Below, piece after piece: positions 25,912 through 35,108 of a DNA stretch of 40,873 nt. This DNA comes from Thermoleophilia bacterium. Lineage in GTDB: Bacteria; Actinomycetota; Thermoleophilia; Gaiellales; Gaiellaceae. The translations under genes and the position numbers were made by a program. The notes beneath the pieces were generated by a model. It worked only from the letters and a program-made list of their open reading frames with translations. It did not search any database and had not been told where the DNA came from. Within the stretch, counting starts at the first letter, position 1, and every line of letters begins with the position of its first letter. Location of the stretch: the NCBI GenBank assembly GCA_009694305.1, contig SHVL01000022.1, positions 1-40,873 on the forward strand, given 5' to 3'.

Positions 25912-27427
25912 CCCCGTGCAGCGGCTTGTGCTTGCGCTCGCCGAGGCGGCCGGGGCACCGGTCGATCTGGAACGGCCGGGGGATTCTGCGCACGGCGACT
26001 ACTCGACCAACGTCGCTCTGCAACTCGCCGGCCAGGCACGACGGCCGCCTCGCGAGATCGCCGACGAGTTGGCCCTCGCAGCGGTCGAGGTGGACGGTGT
26101 AGCCCGAGCGTTCGTGGCGGGACCGGGGTTCGTCAATCTGGAACTGGAGGACAGCTGGTTCGTCGAGACGCTCGGGAGCGTTCTCTCCGCCGGTGACGGC
26201 TTCGGTAGCGGATCGGCCGAGGTGCCCGAACGGGTGCAGATCGAGATGGTCTCTGCAAATCCGACCGGTCCGATCACCGTCGCATCCGCGCGTAACGGTG
26301 CCTACGGGGACTGCGTCGCCCGGCTCCTCTCGTTTGCGGGCCACACGGTCGAGTGCGAGTACTACTACAACGATGCAGGGGGGCAGATGGATCGCTTTCG
26401 CGCGTCTGTCGAGGCCGTCCGGCGCGGCGAGCAACCCCCCGAGGACGGGTATCACGGCGACTACATCGCCGGTCTCGCCGGACTGCCGGGTGATCCCGTG
26501 CCCCGCATGCTGGAAAGCATGGAGACGAGCCTCGACCGCTTCCGAATCCACTTCGACTCCTACGAGCGGCAAAGCGTGGTCGAGACGGAGATTCCCGAGG
26601 CGATAGCGCTTCTCGATACGTTCGAGGCGGACGGTGCGGTGTGGGCGCGCACGTCGGCGCACGGTGACGAGAAAGACCGCGTCCTCATCCGTTCCGACGG
26701 TGAGCCGACGTACTTCGCCGCCGATGCCGCTTACGTGCGCCGAAAGTACGCGAAGGGCTTCGACCGCGTCGTCTACGTCCTCGGCGCCGATCATCACGGT
26801 TACGTCGGCCGCCTCCAGGCGCTCGCGGAGATGCTAGGCCATCCACGCGACTCGCTCGAGGTTTTGATCTACCAGCTCGTGAATCTGACGAAGGGAGGGG
26901 AGGCGACGAAGATGTCCAAGCGCCGCGGCGACGTCGTCTTTCTCGACGAGTTCGTTGCCGAGATCGGCATCGACGCTGCCCGCTGGTATCTCGTCTCGCG
27001 CGGCCACGACCAGACGATCGAGATCGACGTTGACCTCGCCGCCGAGAAGACGGCGAAGAACCCGGTCTTCTACGTCCAGTACGCCCATGCGCGCATCGCG
27101 GGCATTGTCCGCAATGCGCCCGCGAATTCCATCCCTCACGCCGACCACCTCGCCGCTGTCGGGGTGCTTGCGACGGAGGAGCGCGACCTCGTGAAGAGGG
27201 TCGTGGAGTTCCCCGGTGTCGCTGCCGAGGCGGCCCTGCGTCGTGCTCCTCACGCGATACCGACCTACGCCATCCGGCTGGCCGACGACTTCCACCGCTT
27301 CTACCATCACCACAAGGTGCTCGGCTCGCCCGAGCAGGAGTTCCGGCTCGCCCTGTGTGTTGCCACGAAAGACGTCGTGGCTCGCTGCCTCGACCTGATC
27401 GGGGTAGAGGCGCCGGACACGATGTGA
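25904..27427 (+). CDS. argS: Arginyl-tRNA synthetase with an atypical HIGH motif
   Basis: 507 residues, on the short side (550-600 is common). It attaches arginine to its tRNA. A reduced N-terminal Add-1 domain (about 1-95) precedes the catalytic domain. The class I signature region reads SANPTGPITVASARNG, so the usual HxGH is replaced by Thr125, Ala127 and Ser128, while Arg130 is kept. By contrast KMSKR at 336-340 is canonical, and YYYNDAGGQ, VLGADHHGY and the anticodon-binding helices are present. It seems to be the chromosomal argS, so presumably active. The GTG start overlaps the channel gene. Confidence 0.94.
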   Translation: MADPVQRLVLALAEAAGAPVDLERPGDSAHGDYSTNVALQLAGQARRPPREIADELALAAVEVDGVARAFVAGPGFVNLELEDSWFVETLGSVLSAGDGFGSGSAEVPERVQIEMVSANPTGPITVASARNGAYGDCVARLLSFAGHTVECEYYYNDAGGQMDRFRASVEAVRRGEQPPEDGYHGDYIAGLAGLPGDPVPRMLESMETSLDRFRIHFDSYERQSVVETEIPEAIALLDTFEADGAVWARTSAHGDEKDRVLIRSDGEPTYFAADAAYVRRKYAKGFDRVVYVLGADHHGYVGRLQALAEMLGHPRDSLEVLIYQLVNLTKGGEATKMSKRRGDVVFLDEFVAEIGIDAARWYLVSRGHDQTIEIDVDLAAEKTAKNPVFYVQYAHARIAGIVRNAPANSIPHADHLAAVGVLATEERDLVKRVVEFPGVAAEAALRRAPHAIPTYAIRLADDFHRFYHHHKVLGSPEQEFRLALCVATKDVVARCLDLIGVEAPDTM

Positions 27428-27455
27428 CAGCCGGGCCACGGATCTGACCACCGCC

Positions 27456-28355
27456 ATGCGCTGGAATCTCGGCCTCGCGGGCCTTTCGCTGTCCTGGGGC
27501 CTTGTCGCTGTTCTCGCAGGCGCGCTGGACGTCGGTTCCGTTCCACTCACCTTCCTCCGGCTCGCCATCGCGGCAGCAACCCTGGCTCTCGTCGCGGCTG
27601 TGACCGGCCGGTCAAGGCTTCTCGGCCCCGGCTCACATCTCCTCGGTCTTGTCGCCCTCGGATGCATCCAGGCGGTGCACTGGTGCCTGTTCTTCGAGAC
27701 GGTCAGGCGTGGTTCGGTCGCACTCGCCGTGATCACCTTTGCCGCGGCACCCGTCTTTCTTGCGGTCCTGGCACCGCTCGTCCTGAGCGAACGCCTCTCG
27801 AATGTCGCGCTCGGCGCTCTTGTTCCCGGCGTCGTCGGGATCGCACTTGTCGCGCGCGCGGGCACCGGTGCGCAGTCGTTCGGATGGGGTGCGCTCGCCT
27901 GCGGGATAGGCTCGGCCCTCACGTTCTCGGTGCTCCTCGTTCTCTCCAAGAGGCTGCTGCACGCGGGCGCACGCCCACTCACGGTTGCGTTCTGGGACTG
28001 TCTCGTGGGTGGGGCCGCGCTCGCTCCTGCTCTCCTGCTCGTCGCCGGGCCACGCCCTACACGTGGTGCCGAGTGGGCCGGTGTGCTTCTTCTGGGCGCG
28101 GTGCTGACCGGCCTCGCGACTCTCGCATACGAGGTATTGCTCCGCCACGTGACAGCGCAGACAGCGGGCATTCTCACGTTTCTCGAGCCTGTCTCGGCCC
28201 TGATCCTGGCGTGGTGGCTCCTCGACCAGAGCCTGACACCACGCGCCCTCGTCGGCGCTGCGCTCGTTCTCTGCGCCACCGCTGGCGTCGTCACGCTCGA
28301 AGCGGGTGAAGGCGGCATCAGAGACGCCGCCAGCACCATAGAATACGTCGAGTGA
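27456..28355 (+). CDS. EamA/DMT-family transporter
   Basis: 299 residues with about 10 hydrophobic helices in two EamA repeats (about 1-137 and 145-285). Each half ends with the family pattern [10 protein letters not shown] and [17 protein letters not shown]. Such proteins usually export amino acids or other metabolites; the substrate is not indicated. It follows argS by 28 bases and its stop overlaps the GTG of the phosphatase gene (GTGA at 28352-28355). Confidence 0.9.
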   Translation: MRWNLGLAGLSLSWGLVAVLAGALDVGSVPLTFLRLAIAAATLALVAAVTGRSRLLGPGSHLLGLVALGCIQAVHWCLFFETVRRGSVALAVITFAAAPVFLAVLAPLVLSERLSNVALGALVPGVVGIALVARAGTGAQSFGWGALACGIGSALTFSVLLVLSKRLLHAGARPLTVAFWDCLVGGAALAPALLLVAGPRPTRGAEWAGVLLLGAVLTGLATLAYEVLLRHVTAQTAGILTFLEPVSALILAWWLLDQSLTPRALVGAALVLCATAGVVTLEAGEGGIRDAASTIEYVE

Positions 28356-29350
28356 CGACTTCCGCCCCCGACCCTGCAACTCCCGACCGGAACCTCGCGC
28401 TCGAGCTCGTTCGCGTAACGGAGTCGGCGGCGATGGGGGCAGCACGGTGGATCGGGAGAGGCGACAAGAACGCGGCGGACGGGGCAGCCGTTGACCTCAT
28501 GCGCCGGATGATCAACACCGTTTCGATGAAGGGTGTCGTCGTGATCGGCGAAGGCGAGAAGGACGAGGCGCCGATGCTGTTCAACAACGAGAGCGTCGGA
28601 GCAGGCGTCGGGCCCGAGGTTGACGTTGCGGTAGACCCACTCGAGGGGACGACTCTGACGGCGCTCGGGATTCCGGGCGCGATCTCGGTGATCGCCGTCG
28701 CGGAGCGCGGCTCGATGTTCTTTCCCGGTGCAGCCCTCTACATGGAAAAGATTGCGGTCGGCCCCGAGGCAGCGGATGCCATCGACCTGCGCGTCTCGCC
28801 GACCGAGAACGTCCGCGCCGTGGCTGCGGCCAAGGGCCTGCGCGTCAGCGACCTCAACGTGGTCGTGCTCGAGCGGGAGCGCCACAATGGTCTGGTCGCC
28901 GAGCTCCGGGCCTCGGGCGCGCGCGTGAACCTGATTCGTGACGGCGATGTCGCACCGTCGATCGCCGCCTGCCGGCCAGGCACGGGGGTAGACATGCTGA
29001 TGGGCATCGGCGGTACGCCCGAGGGCGTCATCTCCGCTGCCGCGATCAAGTGCATGGGCGGTGCAATCCAGGGCCGTCTGTGGCCGCGTAACGACGCCGA
29101 GCGCGCGGCGCTCCTCGAAGCGGGGTTCGACCTCGGTCGCGTCCTCTGCGCCGACGATCTCGTAGACGGCGACGATGTCTTCGTCGCTGCGACCGGCGTT
29201 ACGGGCGGCCCGCTTCTCGCCGGCGTGCGCGTGACCGCAAACGGTATCGAGACCGAGTCCATTGTCATGCGGTCTCGCTCTGGGACCGTCCGGCGGATCA
29301 CGGCCTTCCATCCGAACGACAAGCTTGCCACTCTGCAGATGGAGAACTGA
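28352..29350 (+). CDS. glpX: Class II fructose-1,6-bisphosphatase
   Basis: 332 residues, the normal GlpX length. Hydrolyses fructose-1,6-bisphosphate in gluconeogenesis. Metal- and substrate-binding segments [23 protein letters not shown] and GIGGTPEGV are all present, and the N-terminal [17 protein letters not shown] is typical. GTG start, coupled to the EamA gene. Together with gap-pgk-tpiA-gpmI it gives this window most of the central triose pathway in both directions. Confidence 0.96.
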   Translation: MTTSAPDPATPDRNLALELVRVTESAAMGAARWIGRGDKNAADGAAVDLMRRMINTVSMKGVVVIGEGEKDEAPMLFNNESVGAGVGPEVDVAVDPLEGTTLTALGIPGAISVIAVAERGSMFFPGAALYMEKIAVGPEAADAIDLRVSPTENVRAVAAAKGLRVSDLNVVVLERERHNGLVAELRASGARVNLIRDGDVAPSIAACRPGTGVDMLMGIGGTPEGVISAAAIKCMGGAIQGRLWPRNDAERAALLEAGFDLGRVLCADDLVDGDDVFVAATGVTGGPLLAGVRVTANGIETESIVMRSRSGTVRRITAFHPNDKLATLQMEN

Positions 29351-29390
29351 AGCGGGCGGCGCGGAGGGTCGTTTGCGCTAGGTTCTCGAT

Positions 29391-29927
29391 ATGATTGTCG
29401 GGCCCGTCGAGATCTTCGTCATCGCGTTCGACGACCCGCAGTTCCACGGTGAGATCCGCGCCGAGCTCGAACGGCTGAAGGACGGCGACATCATCCGCCT
29501 CGTAGACCTTCTCGCCGTGCGGAAGACCGCCGACGGGGTTGTCGAGGCGATCCAGCGCAGCGATCTGGAGGCAGACGAGGCACTTGCCTTCGGTGCGGCG
29601 GTCGGGGCGCTGATCGGATTCGGAGCAGCGGGCGAGGAGGGGATGGAGCTCGGTGCGGTCTGGGGGCTGCGTGAGCTCGCCGACGGCCATGTTTTTAATG
29701 ACGAGGACAAGTGGCGTGTCGCGGACGCGATCGAGCCGGGCCGGGCGGCAATCATTGCTCTCGTGGAGCATCGCTGGGCGATTCCCGTGCGTGAGGCGGT
29801 TCGCCGGTCGGGTGGTCGCGTCATCGCCGGCCGCTGGATCGCCGAGGAAGACCTCATCAGGATTGGCCAGAGTTCGGCGCGGGTTGCCCGCGAGTTGGAC
29901 GACCTCCAGGAGCTCGAATCACTCTGA
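29391..29927 (+). CDS. DUF6325/DUF1269-like protein
   Basis: 178 residues. It starts with GPVEIFVIAFDD, a pattern of DUF6325-type proteins, followed by LAVRKTADG and a glycine-rich hydrophobic stretch (ALAFGAAVGALIGFGAAG, about 66-83) that may be one membrane-associated helix or a glycine zipper. The second half is soluble and alpha-helical. Function unknown; relatives are often stress-related small proteins. 40 bases after glpX, same strand. Confidence 0.75.
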   Translation: MIVGPVEIFVIAFDDPQFHGEIRAELERLKDGDIIRLVDLLAVRKTADGVVEAIQRSDLEADEALAFGAAVGALIGFGAAGEEGMELGAVWGLRELADGHVFNDEDKWRVADAIEPGRAAIIALVEHRWAIPVREAVRRSGGRVIAGRWIAEEDLIRIGQSSARVARELDDLQELESL

Positions 29928-29959
29928 GTTCGCCGGCCTCCCGCGAGACGACGATCCCC

Positions 29960-31561
29960 GTGCACCTCGTTCGGCGCCTCCGTGAGCACGGCGTCGAGGT
30001 CGGGTTCGGCATCGTCGGCGACTACGCCCTCCGGCTCTTCGGTGCCCTGGAAGAAGAAGGGATGTCGATGCTCGTGACCGCCGACGAACAGGGCGCCGGA
30101 TTTGCTGCTGACGCATACGCCCGGCTGCGTGGTCTCGGGGTCGTGGGCTGCACCTTCGGCGTGGGCGGGTTGAAGCTGGTCAATGCCACGGCCAATGCCT
30201 GGGCCGAGCAGGTGCCGCTGCTGATCGTATCGGGGGCACCCGGACTGGCCGAGCAGGCCGGTGGCGCACTGCTCCACCACCGCGTGAAGGAGTTCGACAC
30301 CCAGTTCAACGTGTACAGCAACCTCACGGTGGCGCAAGCGGTGCTCGACAACCCGGTAACAGCGGCGGCGGAGATCGATCGGGTGATCACGGCAATCCTC
30401 GAACAGCAGCGGCCCGGCTATCTCGAGATCCCACGTGACCTCGTTGGCGTCACCATCGAGTCGAGTCCTGATCCCATCAGGCTCGCAGCCCAACGGGTCG
30501 ATCCGGCGAAGCTGGCTGCGGCGGTTGATGATGTCGTCGCCGCGATGCGAGCGGCGAAGTCGGCGGTGATCCTGAACGGAGTGATGGTGGCTCGCCGCTC
30601 ACTGGCTGCGCACCTCCTCGAGCTTGCCGAGCATCTGGGCCTCCCTGTGGCCACGAGTTCGATGGCAAAAGGAGTTTTTCCGGAGACGCACCCGCTGTCC
30701 CTCGGGGTCTACCAGGGTGCGGTCAGCCCCGCCGAGGTGGTTGCCGCTGTCGAGACGGCCGACGTTATTCTCAGCTTCGGAGTCCTGCCTACCGATCTCA
30801 CCTTCGGTGGGTTCACGGCCCACATCGCTCCCACTCATCTGGTTGACTGCACCGACAACGACGTCTCTGTCGGCCTGCATACCTATCGGGATGTTCCTCT
30901 CGCGGCCTTTATGCCTGCCTTGCTAGCGGCCGTTGCCGACGGGCAGGATGCGCGCTTGCCCCCCGTCCATGGCCGGCCCCGCTTCATTTCCGAAGGGCAC
31001 GTTCCGATCCACGTGGAGCGGCTCGTATCTGCCGTGGCGGCACAGATGGACGAGCGTCACGGGCTGATCGTGGACCCCGGCGACTGTCTGTTTGCGGCCG
31101 TGGAGCTTCCGGTGCCTGCCTGGGCACTCTCGAGCGCGTACTACGCGACCATGGGATACGCCGTTCCGGCGGCGCTTGGTGCGGGCAAGGCCGACCCGGG
31201 CCGCCGGCCGGTGGTGCTCGTCGGTGACGGCGCGTTCGCAATGAGCGGCCTCGAAGCCGGATGGTCGGCGTTTCACGGTGTTGTCCCGATCATCATCGTG
31301 GTGGACAACTCCGGGTACGGCACCCAGCGTCCGATGCTCGATGGCCCGTTCAACGACATTCCATCGGTGGCAGCCGAATACCTCCCCAAGCTGTTTGGCA
31401 CCGGGAAGGGTTGGCTGGCAGCGACGGAGGACGAGCTCGAATCCGTACTCGGCGAGGCCTTTGCGAGCGACCATCTCGCGATTGTCCATGTCAAGGTGCC
31501 CCGGTCGTCGATCAGTCCTGCCCTGAGCCGGCTGACCGATGCGTTGGCAAAGCGCGTGTAA
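29960..31561 (+). CDS. Thiamine-diphosphate-dependent 2-oxoacid decarboxylase (pyruvate/indolepyruvate decarboxylase-like)
   Basis: 533 residues from GTG 29960. The ThDP activating Glu43 is in ADEQGAGFAAD; the paired histidines of the decarboxylase group are at 106-107 (GGALLHHRV), and the Mg-ThDP motif runs from GDG at 422-424 to Asn450 (VVDNSGYG). The His pair favours a true decarboxylase over acetolactate synthase. Product would be an aldehyde; the zinc alcohol dehydrogenase at 5652 is too far away to claim a link. Upstream residues in frame (RETTIPVHLV) also resemble the family, and no ATG, GTG or TTG lies there, so a CTG at 29924 overlapping the previous stop cannot be excluded as the true start. 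Confidence 0.88.
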   Translation: MHLVRRLREHGVEVGFGIVGDYALRLFGALEEEGMSMLVTADEQGAGFAADAYARLRGLGVVGCTFGVGGLKLVNATANAWAEQVPLLIVSGAPGLAEQAGGALLHHRVKEFDTQFNVYSNLTVAQAVLDNPVTAAAEIDRVITAILEQQRPGYLEIPRDLVGVTIESSPDPIRLAAQRVDPAKLAAAVDDVVAAMRAAKSAVILNGVMVARRSLAAHLLELAEHLGLPVATSSMAKGVFPETHPLSLGVYQGAVSPAEVVAAVETADVILSFGVLPTDLTFGGFTAHIAPTHLVDCTDNDVSVGLHTYRDVPLAAFMPALLAAVADGQDARLPPVHGRPRFISEGHVPIHVERLVSAVAAQMDERHGLIVDPGDCLFAAVELPVPAWALSSAYYATMGYAVPAALGAGKADPGRRPVVLVGDGAFAMSGLEAGWSAFHGVVPIIIVVDNSGYGTQRPMLDGPFNDIPSVAAEYLPKLFGTGKGWLAATEDELESVLGEAFASDHLAIVHVKVPRSSISPALSRLTDALAKRV

Positions 31562-31575
31562 CTCTCGCCGCCGGG

Positions 31576-33278
31576 TCAGCCAGAGGCGCTGCCCGGTCGC
31601 TTGTCGAGGGCGACAGACCAGACGTTGATCTCGGTGGGGAACCCGCGTAACTCGACCGGGCCGGATTGGAGGCCGATTCCGAACTTGAACCCGCTGCCCC
31701 TCCCTGTTCGTGGTGCAAGGCGTTTGCTGCAGGGTTGCGGATCTCGAGGATATCGAGCGCCGCTCGTAACCCTCGGTCTGCGTGGTCTGTCTGCTCGACC
31801 GGCGCCCCGAAAACCGCCATCAGCCCGTCACCGACATAGGAGACCACCGTCCCCTGCTCTGCGAGAACGGCTGTGGCGAACTCGTCCAGGTACCGGTTCA
31901 GTACCCTCACCGTCTCAGCCGGCGGTGTGCCGTCCACATAGGTGGTGAAGCCGCGCAAATCGACGAACATCACGGTCCCGACCATCTCGACGCCCTCGAG
32001 CCAGGGTCGGCCCGACGCCTGTGCGAGCACTTCATCGACCACCGATTCCGGCACGAAGCGCGCGAACGCATCCCGCACTTGCGCTCGCTCGAACGCCTCG
32101 ATTCCGTAGTTTGCCGCGAGCACGCCGACACCCGCCAGCATTGCCGCCAGCACCGGGTAGGTGAGAGGCATGACAACACCACGGTTGAACGCAAATTGGG
32201 TGAACGCCACGTACCCCGCTGCGAGAAACAGGGTCAGCGTAAGCGCGACAACGACTCCGAACCGGAGGCCGATCAGAGCAGTGAGAAGACCAAGGCAGAC
32301 GATCAGCGATGGCGCGTCCCAGCGGGAGGCGTCTCGCAGGGGCAAGCCGCGAAGCGCTGTCGAGACCGCGTTCGCCTGGATCTCGGGGCCGGCCATCAAC
32401 TGCTCGCCCGTCGTCGCGGTGGCGCGAATATCCTGCAGCGTTGGCGCCGTAGCACCGAGAATCACGACCTTGTCGCGGAACACGGACGCCGGTACCTTTC
32501 CTTCGGTCAGGCTGCTGAACGACACCGTGGATACCGAGCCTGGCGGCCCACGGAAGTCGATCCACCCATGATCGCCAGGCACCACTCGAGCGGTGGCGCT
32601 TCTTCCTATAGCGAGGTTCGCACCGGCCACGGGAAAGGACACGAGGCCGCCGATCGACTGACGCAGATGCCGAATGACGCCGTCGCGATCCGGCACGAAC
32701 AGAGCGTTGGCCGCATGCGCGTTCGCGGAACGAACGACGTCGTCTCCGCCAAGGACGTTGGACTCACCCGAAGGCCCGGTCTCGGTCGTCGCCAGGATCA
32801 CATTGCCTGCCTCGGTCACAGCCGAGATGAGCGCATTGTCCTCGGCAGGACTGGTGGGCTCGGTGAACTGCACGTCATACGCAATCACCCGTGCCCCCGC
32901 ACGGCGAAGCTGCCGGATCGCCCGAGCATGCACCGAACGAGCAAACGGCCAGCGGACGCCGAGCCGGTTGAATGTGGCATCGTCGATCGCGACGACGACA
33001 TCGTTGCGTTCAGCCTCCGTGGCGCGAATCGCAAATCGCGTGTCGACGGTCGAGAGCTCAAATCTGTCGAGCGCCCCGGAAGCCGCTACACCCTGCGTAA
33101 CAACGCCGGGTACCGAGGTAGATTTCTTTTTCCAGACGTTCGTCAACAGTGCCCCACCTGCTCCACCTGTGCTGGCGCCAAAGCTGAGGGCGAGTGTCGT
33201 CGTGAAACCGACAACGGGAACGGTTTTCGTGCGCCGCCGCGGTTCGACCGGATTCGTTCTATTGACAGCCCGCATCAT
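31576..33278 (-). pseudogene. CHASE2-domain adenylate/guanylate cyclase, broken
   Basis: A CHASE2 sensor domain is clear (RFELSTVDTRFAIRA, VVVAIDDATFN, ARVIAYDVQF), then membrane helices (about 32090-32330), then the first half of a class III cyclase with both metal aspartates (MFVDLRGFTTY, SYVGDGLMAVFGAP). At about 31690-31710 the frame is lost in a G-rich run; the correct continuation FKFGIGLQSGPV is one frame over. There it jumps straight into VELRGFPTEINVW, which resembles the usual C-terminal tail. The segment holding IGDxVNxASR, with the catalytic Asn and Arg, is missing (perhaps 80 residues). The 5' end is also doubtful: the expected N-terminal membrane helix is not seen, and the frame there overlaps a plus-strand gene relic. 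Start 33278 is the first ATG only. Confidence 0.75.
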
Positions 33279-33722
33279 TGTCTGGAGCGGGTCGGAGCTC
33301 GACACGACGAGGGGGCAGTGAGGCTCGTGAGTGCCACGACGAGAAAGGGCATCACGCAGTTCGCGGACTTCGCCGGTGGCCGGTTCGTCGTCACCCAGTC
33401 CGGCGACGGCATCGTCAATCTGCGCCTGAGCGGCGGCGACTTCGAGGCATCCTGTCCGTCGGCCAGGGCACGAACCCTTTCGGCTGCACAGAAAAATCCT
33501 TCCCCACCAGTCCGAAAGCTGTGGGGGAACGGGAAGGGCAGGTTTCGCACGATCGGACGCTACGCCTCGGTGGCGGTGCGGGGAACGGTCTGGTTGACCG
33601 CCGACCTGTGCGACAGCACTGTCGTGACCGTACGCCGTGGACGTGTGATGGTCGTCGACATCCCCAAGCGACGCCGCGCCATCGTGACCTCGGGCCACAG
33701 TTACACCGCTGTGAAGCCCTGA
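33148..33722 (+). pseudogene. FecR-like beta domain protein, frameshifted and 5'-truncated
   Basis: Two frames join into one protein. The first (33148 to about 33310) reads SAPPAPPVLAPKL, then VVVKPTTGTVFVRRRGS and SGSELDTTRG before a TGA. The second (GTG 33318 to TAG... at 33722, 134 codons) reads VRLVSATTRKG, TQFADFAGGRFVVTQ, LWGNGKGRFRTIGRY, SVAVRGTVWLTADLCD and GHSYTAVKP. In related actinobacterial proteins the order is GTVxVxxxGSxxFVPL, VGSxxDTxxGxVRLTSA, FxVTQ, GKGRFRTxGRxSxATVRGTxWLxxDxCxxT. One missing base in the G run at 33311-33315 restores it. No start or signal peptide is visible upstream. The C-terminal part could still be translated from GTG 33318, which has GAGGGGG ahead of it. 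Confidence 0.65.
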
Positions 33723-33836
33723 AGGTTCGTACCATTTCGGGGTGCGTCCCGGCACTGAAGATGGTAGAGCCTCTCGCTGTTACTAGTGCGTGGATTTTTG
33801 GGAGACGAGAGCACGGGATCGAGAGGAGAGACCGTT

Positions 33837-34733
33837 GTGGCGACATCTCGACGACAATTCATCACCGGAGCTGCTGGACTTGGGATGGGTGCGGCTGCGG
33901 CACTGTCTTTAGCCGGCTGCACGAGGAAAGACAAGGCTGTATCTCCCTCCTCGACTGCCGGGTCTACGGTCTCCGAGGAACCGAGCATGTTCACCGCAGT
34001 CGCTACGGAAGCCGAGTTCGAGAGCTACCTGCAGCAGCACGGTCTCGCGGCCGTAGCAAGTCTGCCCTTGATCTCCGGGATCAGCTACAACGGCGGTCTG
34101 CGCTACGACGACGATCCATCAGCCCATACAGCCACGAGCTATATCAGGCAAGTCGCTGCTCGAACCGAGGACTTCGAGAAGAAGACCCAGCCGGGCACCC
34201 TTCCGATTTTCACACTGGTCGGTATCGGCACCACGACCTCCAAACAAGCCGGTGCGACCACCGATCTGTTGCTGAAGTACCTCACGGGAACGGTGGGCCT
34301 GAATCCCGACCGTCTGCGTGCCACAACCACTGATCACTCCTCGTCGTTTTTCCCGCAGCTGGCCCGGTACGGCATTACCGACAAGCAGATCACGCTGCGT
34401 CCCTGGGAGGAAGCAGTCAAGGACGGCTCTGGCTCGGGGTTCTTTGCTCCGAGCGGCCACCCCGGAAACCCGCGGACTCCCTCTTTTTCGATCGAGTACG
34501 TGCTTTCTGACGGCACAGCTCTTGAAATCGCCGAAATAACGTATGGGGACGGATCGAAGGCCACAGCAGGAGGCATAGGAGTCGAGCGAGTCTCCATGGC
34601 ACGAAACGATCAGGTGACCACCTGGGAGGCGTCGCTCCCTGCGTTCAGGACTGCGGTCAAAAAAGCGGCTGCAGCCGGCGGCGCTGCACTCCCAGCCGGC
34701 TACTTCGCTCAACTCGGGGAGAAGAAGGCTTGA
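33837..34733 (+). CDS. Tat-exported lipoprotein with an alanyl-tRNA-synthetase-like core
   Basis: 298 residues from GTG 33837, with GAGAGGAGAG six bases upstream. The N-terminus is a twin-arginine signal (SRRQFIT at 4-10) with hydrophobic core and lipobox SLAGC, Cys28 being the lipidated residue. A Ser/Thr-rich linker follows to about 50. The body resembles the class II core of AlaRS: EAEFESYLQQHG (58-69), LLKYLTGTVGLNPDRL (145-160), DHSSSFFPQLARYGI, GSGFFAPSGHPG (199-210) where AlaRS has its DTGPCGP region, FSIEYVLSDGTALEIAE (217-233) and the motif-3-like GGIGVERV (245-252). The AlaRS motif-2 arginine region is not recognisable, and there is no editing or tRNA-binding domain. Function unknown. 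Confidence 0.75.
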   Translation: MATSRRQFITGAAGLGMGAAAALSLAGCTRKDKAVSPSSTAGSTVSEEPSMFTAVATEAEFESYLQQHGLAAVASLPLISGISYNGGLRYDDDPSAHTATSYIRQVAARTEDFEKKTQPGTLPIFTLVGIGTTTSKQAGATTDLLLKYLTGTVGLNPDRLRATTTDHSSSFFPQLARYGITDKQITLRPWEEAVKDGSGSGFFAPSGHPGNPRTPSFSIEYVLSDGTALEIAEITYGDGSKATAGGIGVERVSMARNDQVTTWEASLPAFRTAVKKAAAAGGAALPAGYFAQLGEKKA

Positions 34734-35108
34734 GCCGGGTGTAGGGCGGTGGGGTCAGGACTTCTTCGTTCCATCCGGAGAGACCGCTCACAGAATCCCG
34801 GGAGCCCGAACTTGCCCCGGATGATCGAGGAACGATTCCAGAACGAGTTCGAAACGACGATGCACCCGAGGTCGTGCTGCGGATTCTCGATATCCCCGTA
34901 GGCCACGGGAATGCGAAGAGTCTCGTCGCGACCCTGCTCTCTGCCCACTCTGCCACGACGCATAGAACGTCTAAAACCAATAAAAAACGATGATTTCTTG
35001 CTCGATTCCACGGCTCCTTCGGACACAGAAGAACCAACAGACACCGGGAGCCAACAAACGACGATAAAGAAACACTCTGCATAATATTTCTGTCGCTACA
35101 ATCCCGGA
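34734..35108. other. AT-richer intergenic stretch without a gene
   Basis: 375 bases between the lipoprotein and the pentapeptide gene. The part 34970-35100 is clearly richer in A and T than the surroundings. CATAAT at 35080-35085 could be a -10 element, which would place transcription start about 16 bases before the pentapeptide ATG; no good -35 was seen. No convincing reading frame. Confidence 0.45.

Noticed and set aside
26834-29311. 825-residue minus-strand open frame across argS, EamA and glpX
   Set aside because: Low-complexity Arg/Pro/Ser-rich shadow of three well-supported plus-strand genes.
31782-33317. Plus-strand open frame of about 510 codons before the FecR-like C-terminal half
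   Set aside because: Composition is that of an antisense shadow of the CHASE2-cyclase; only the part from 33318 is protein-like.
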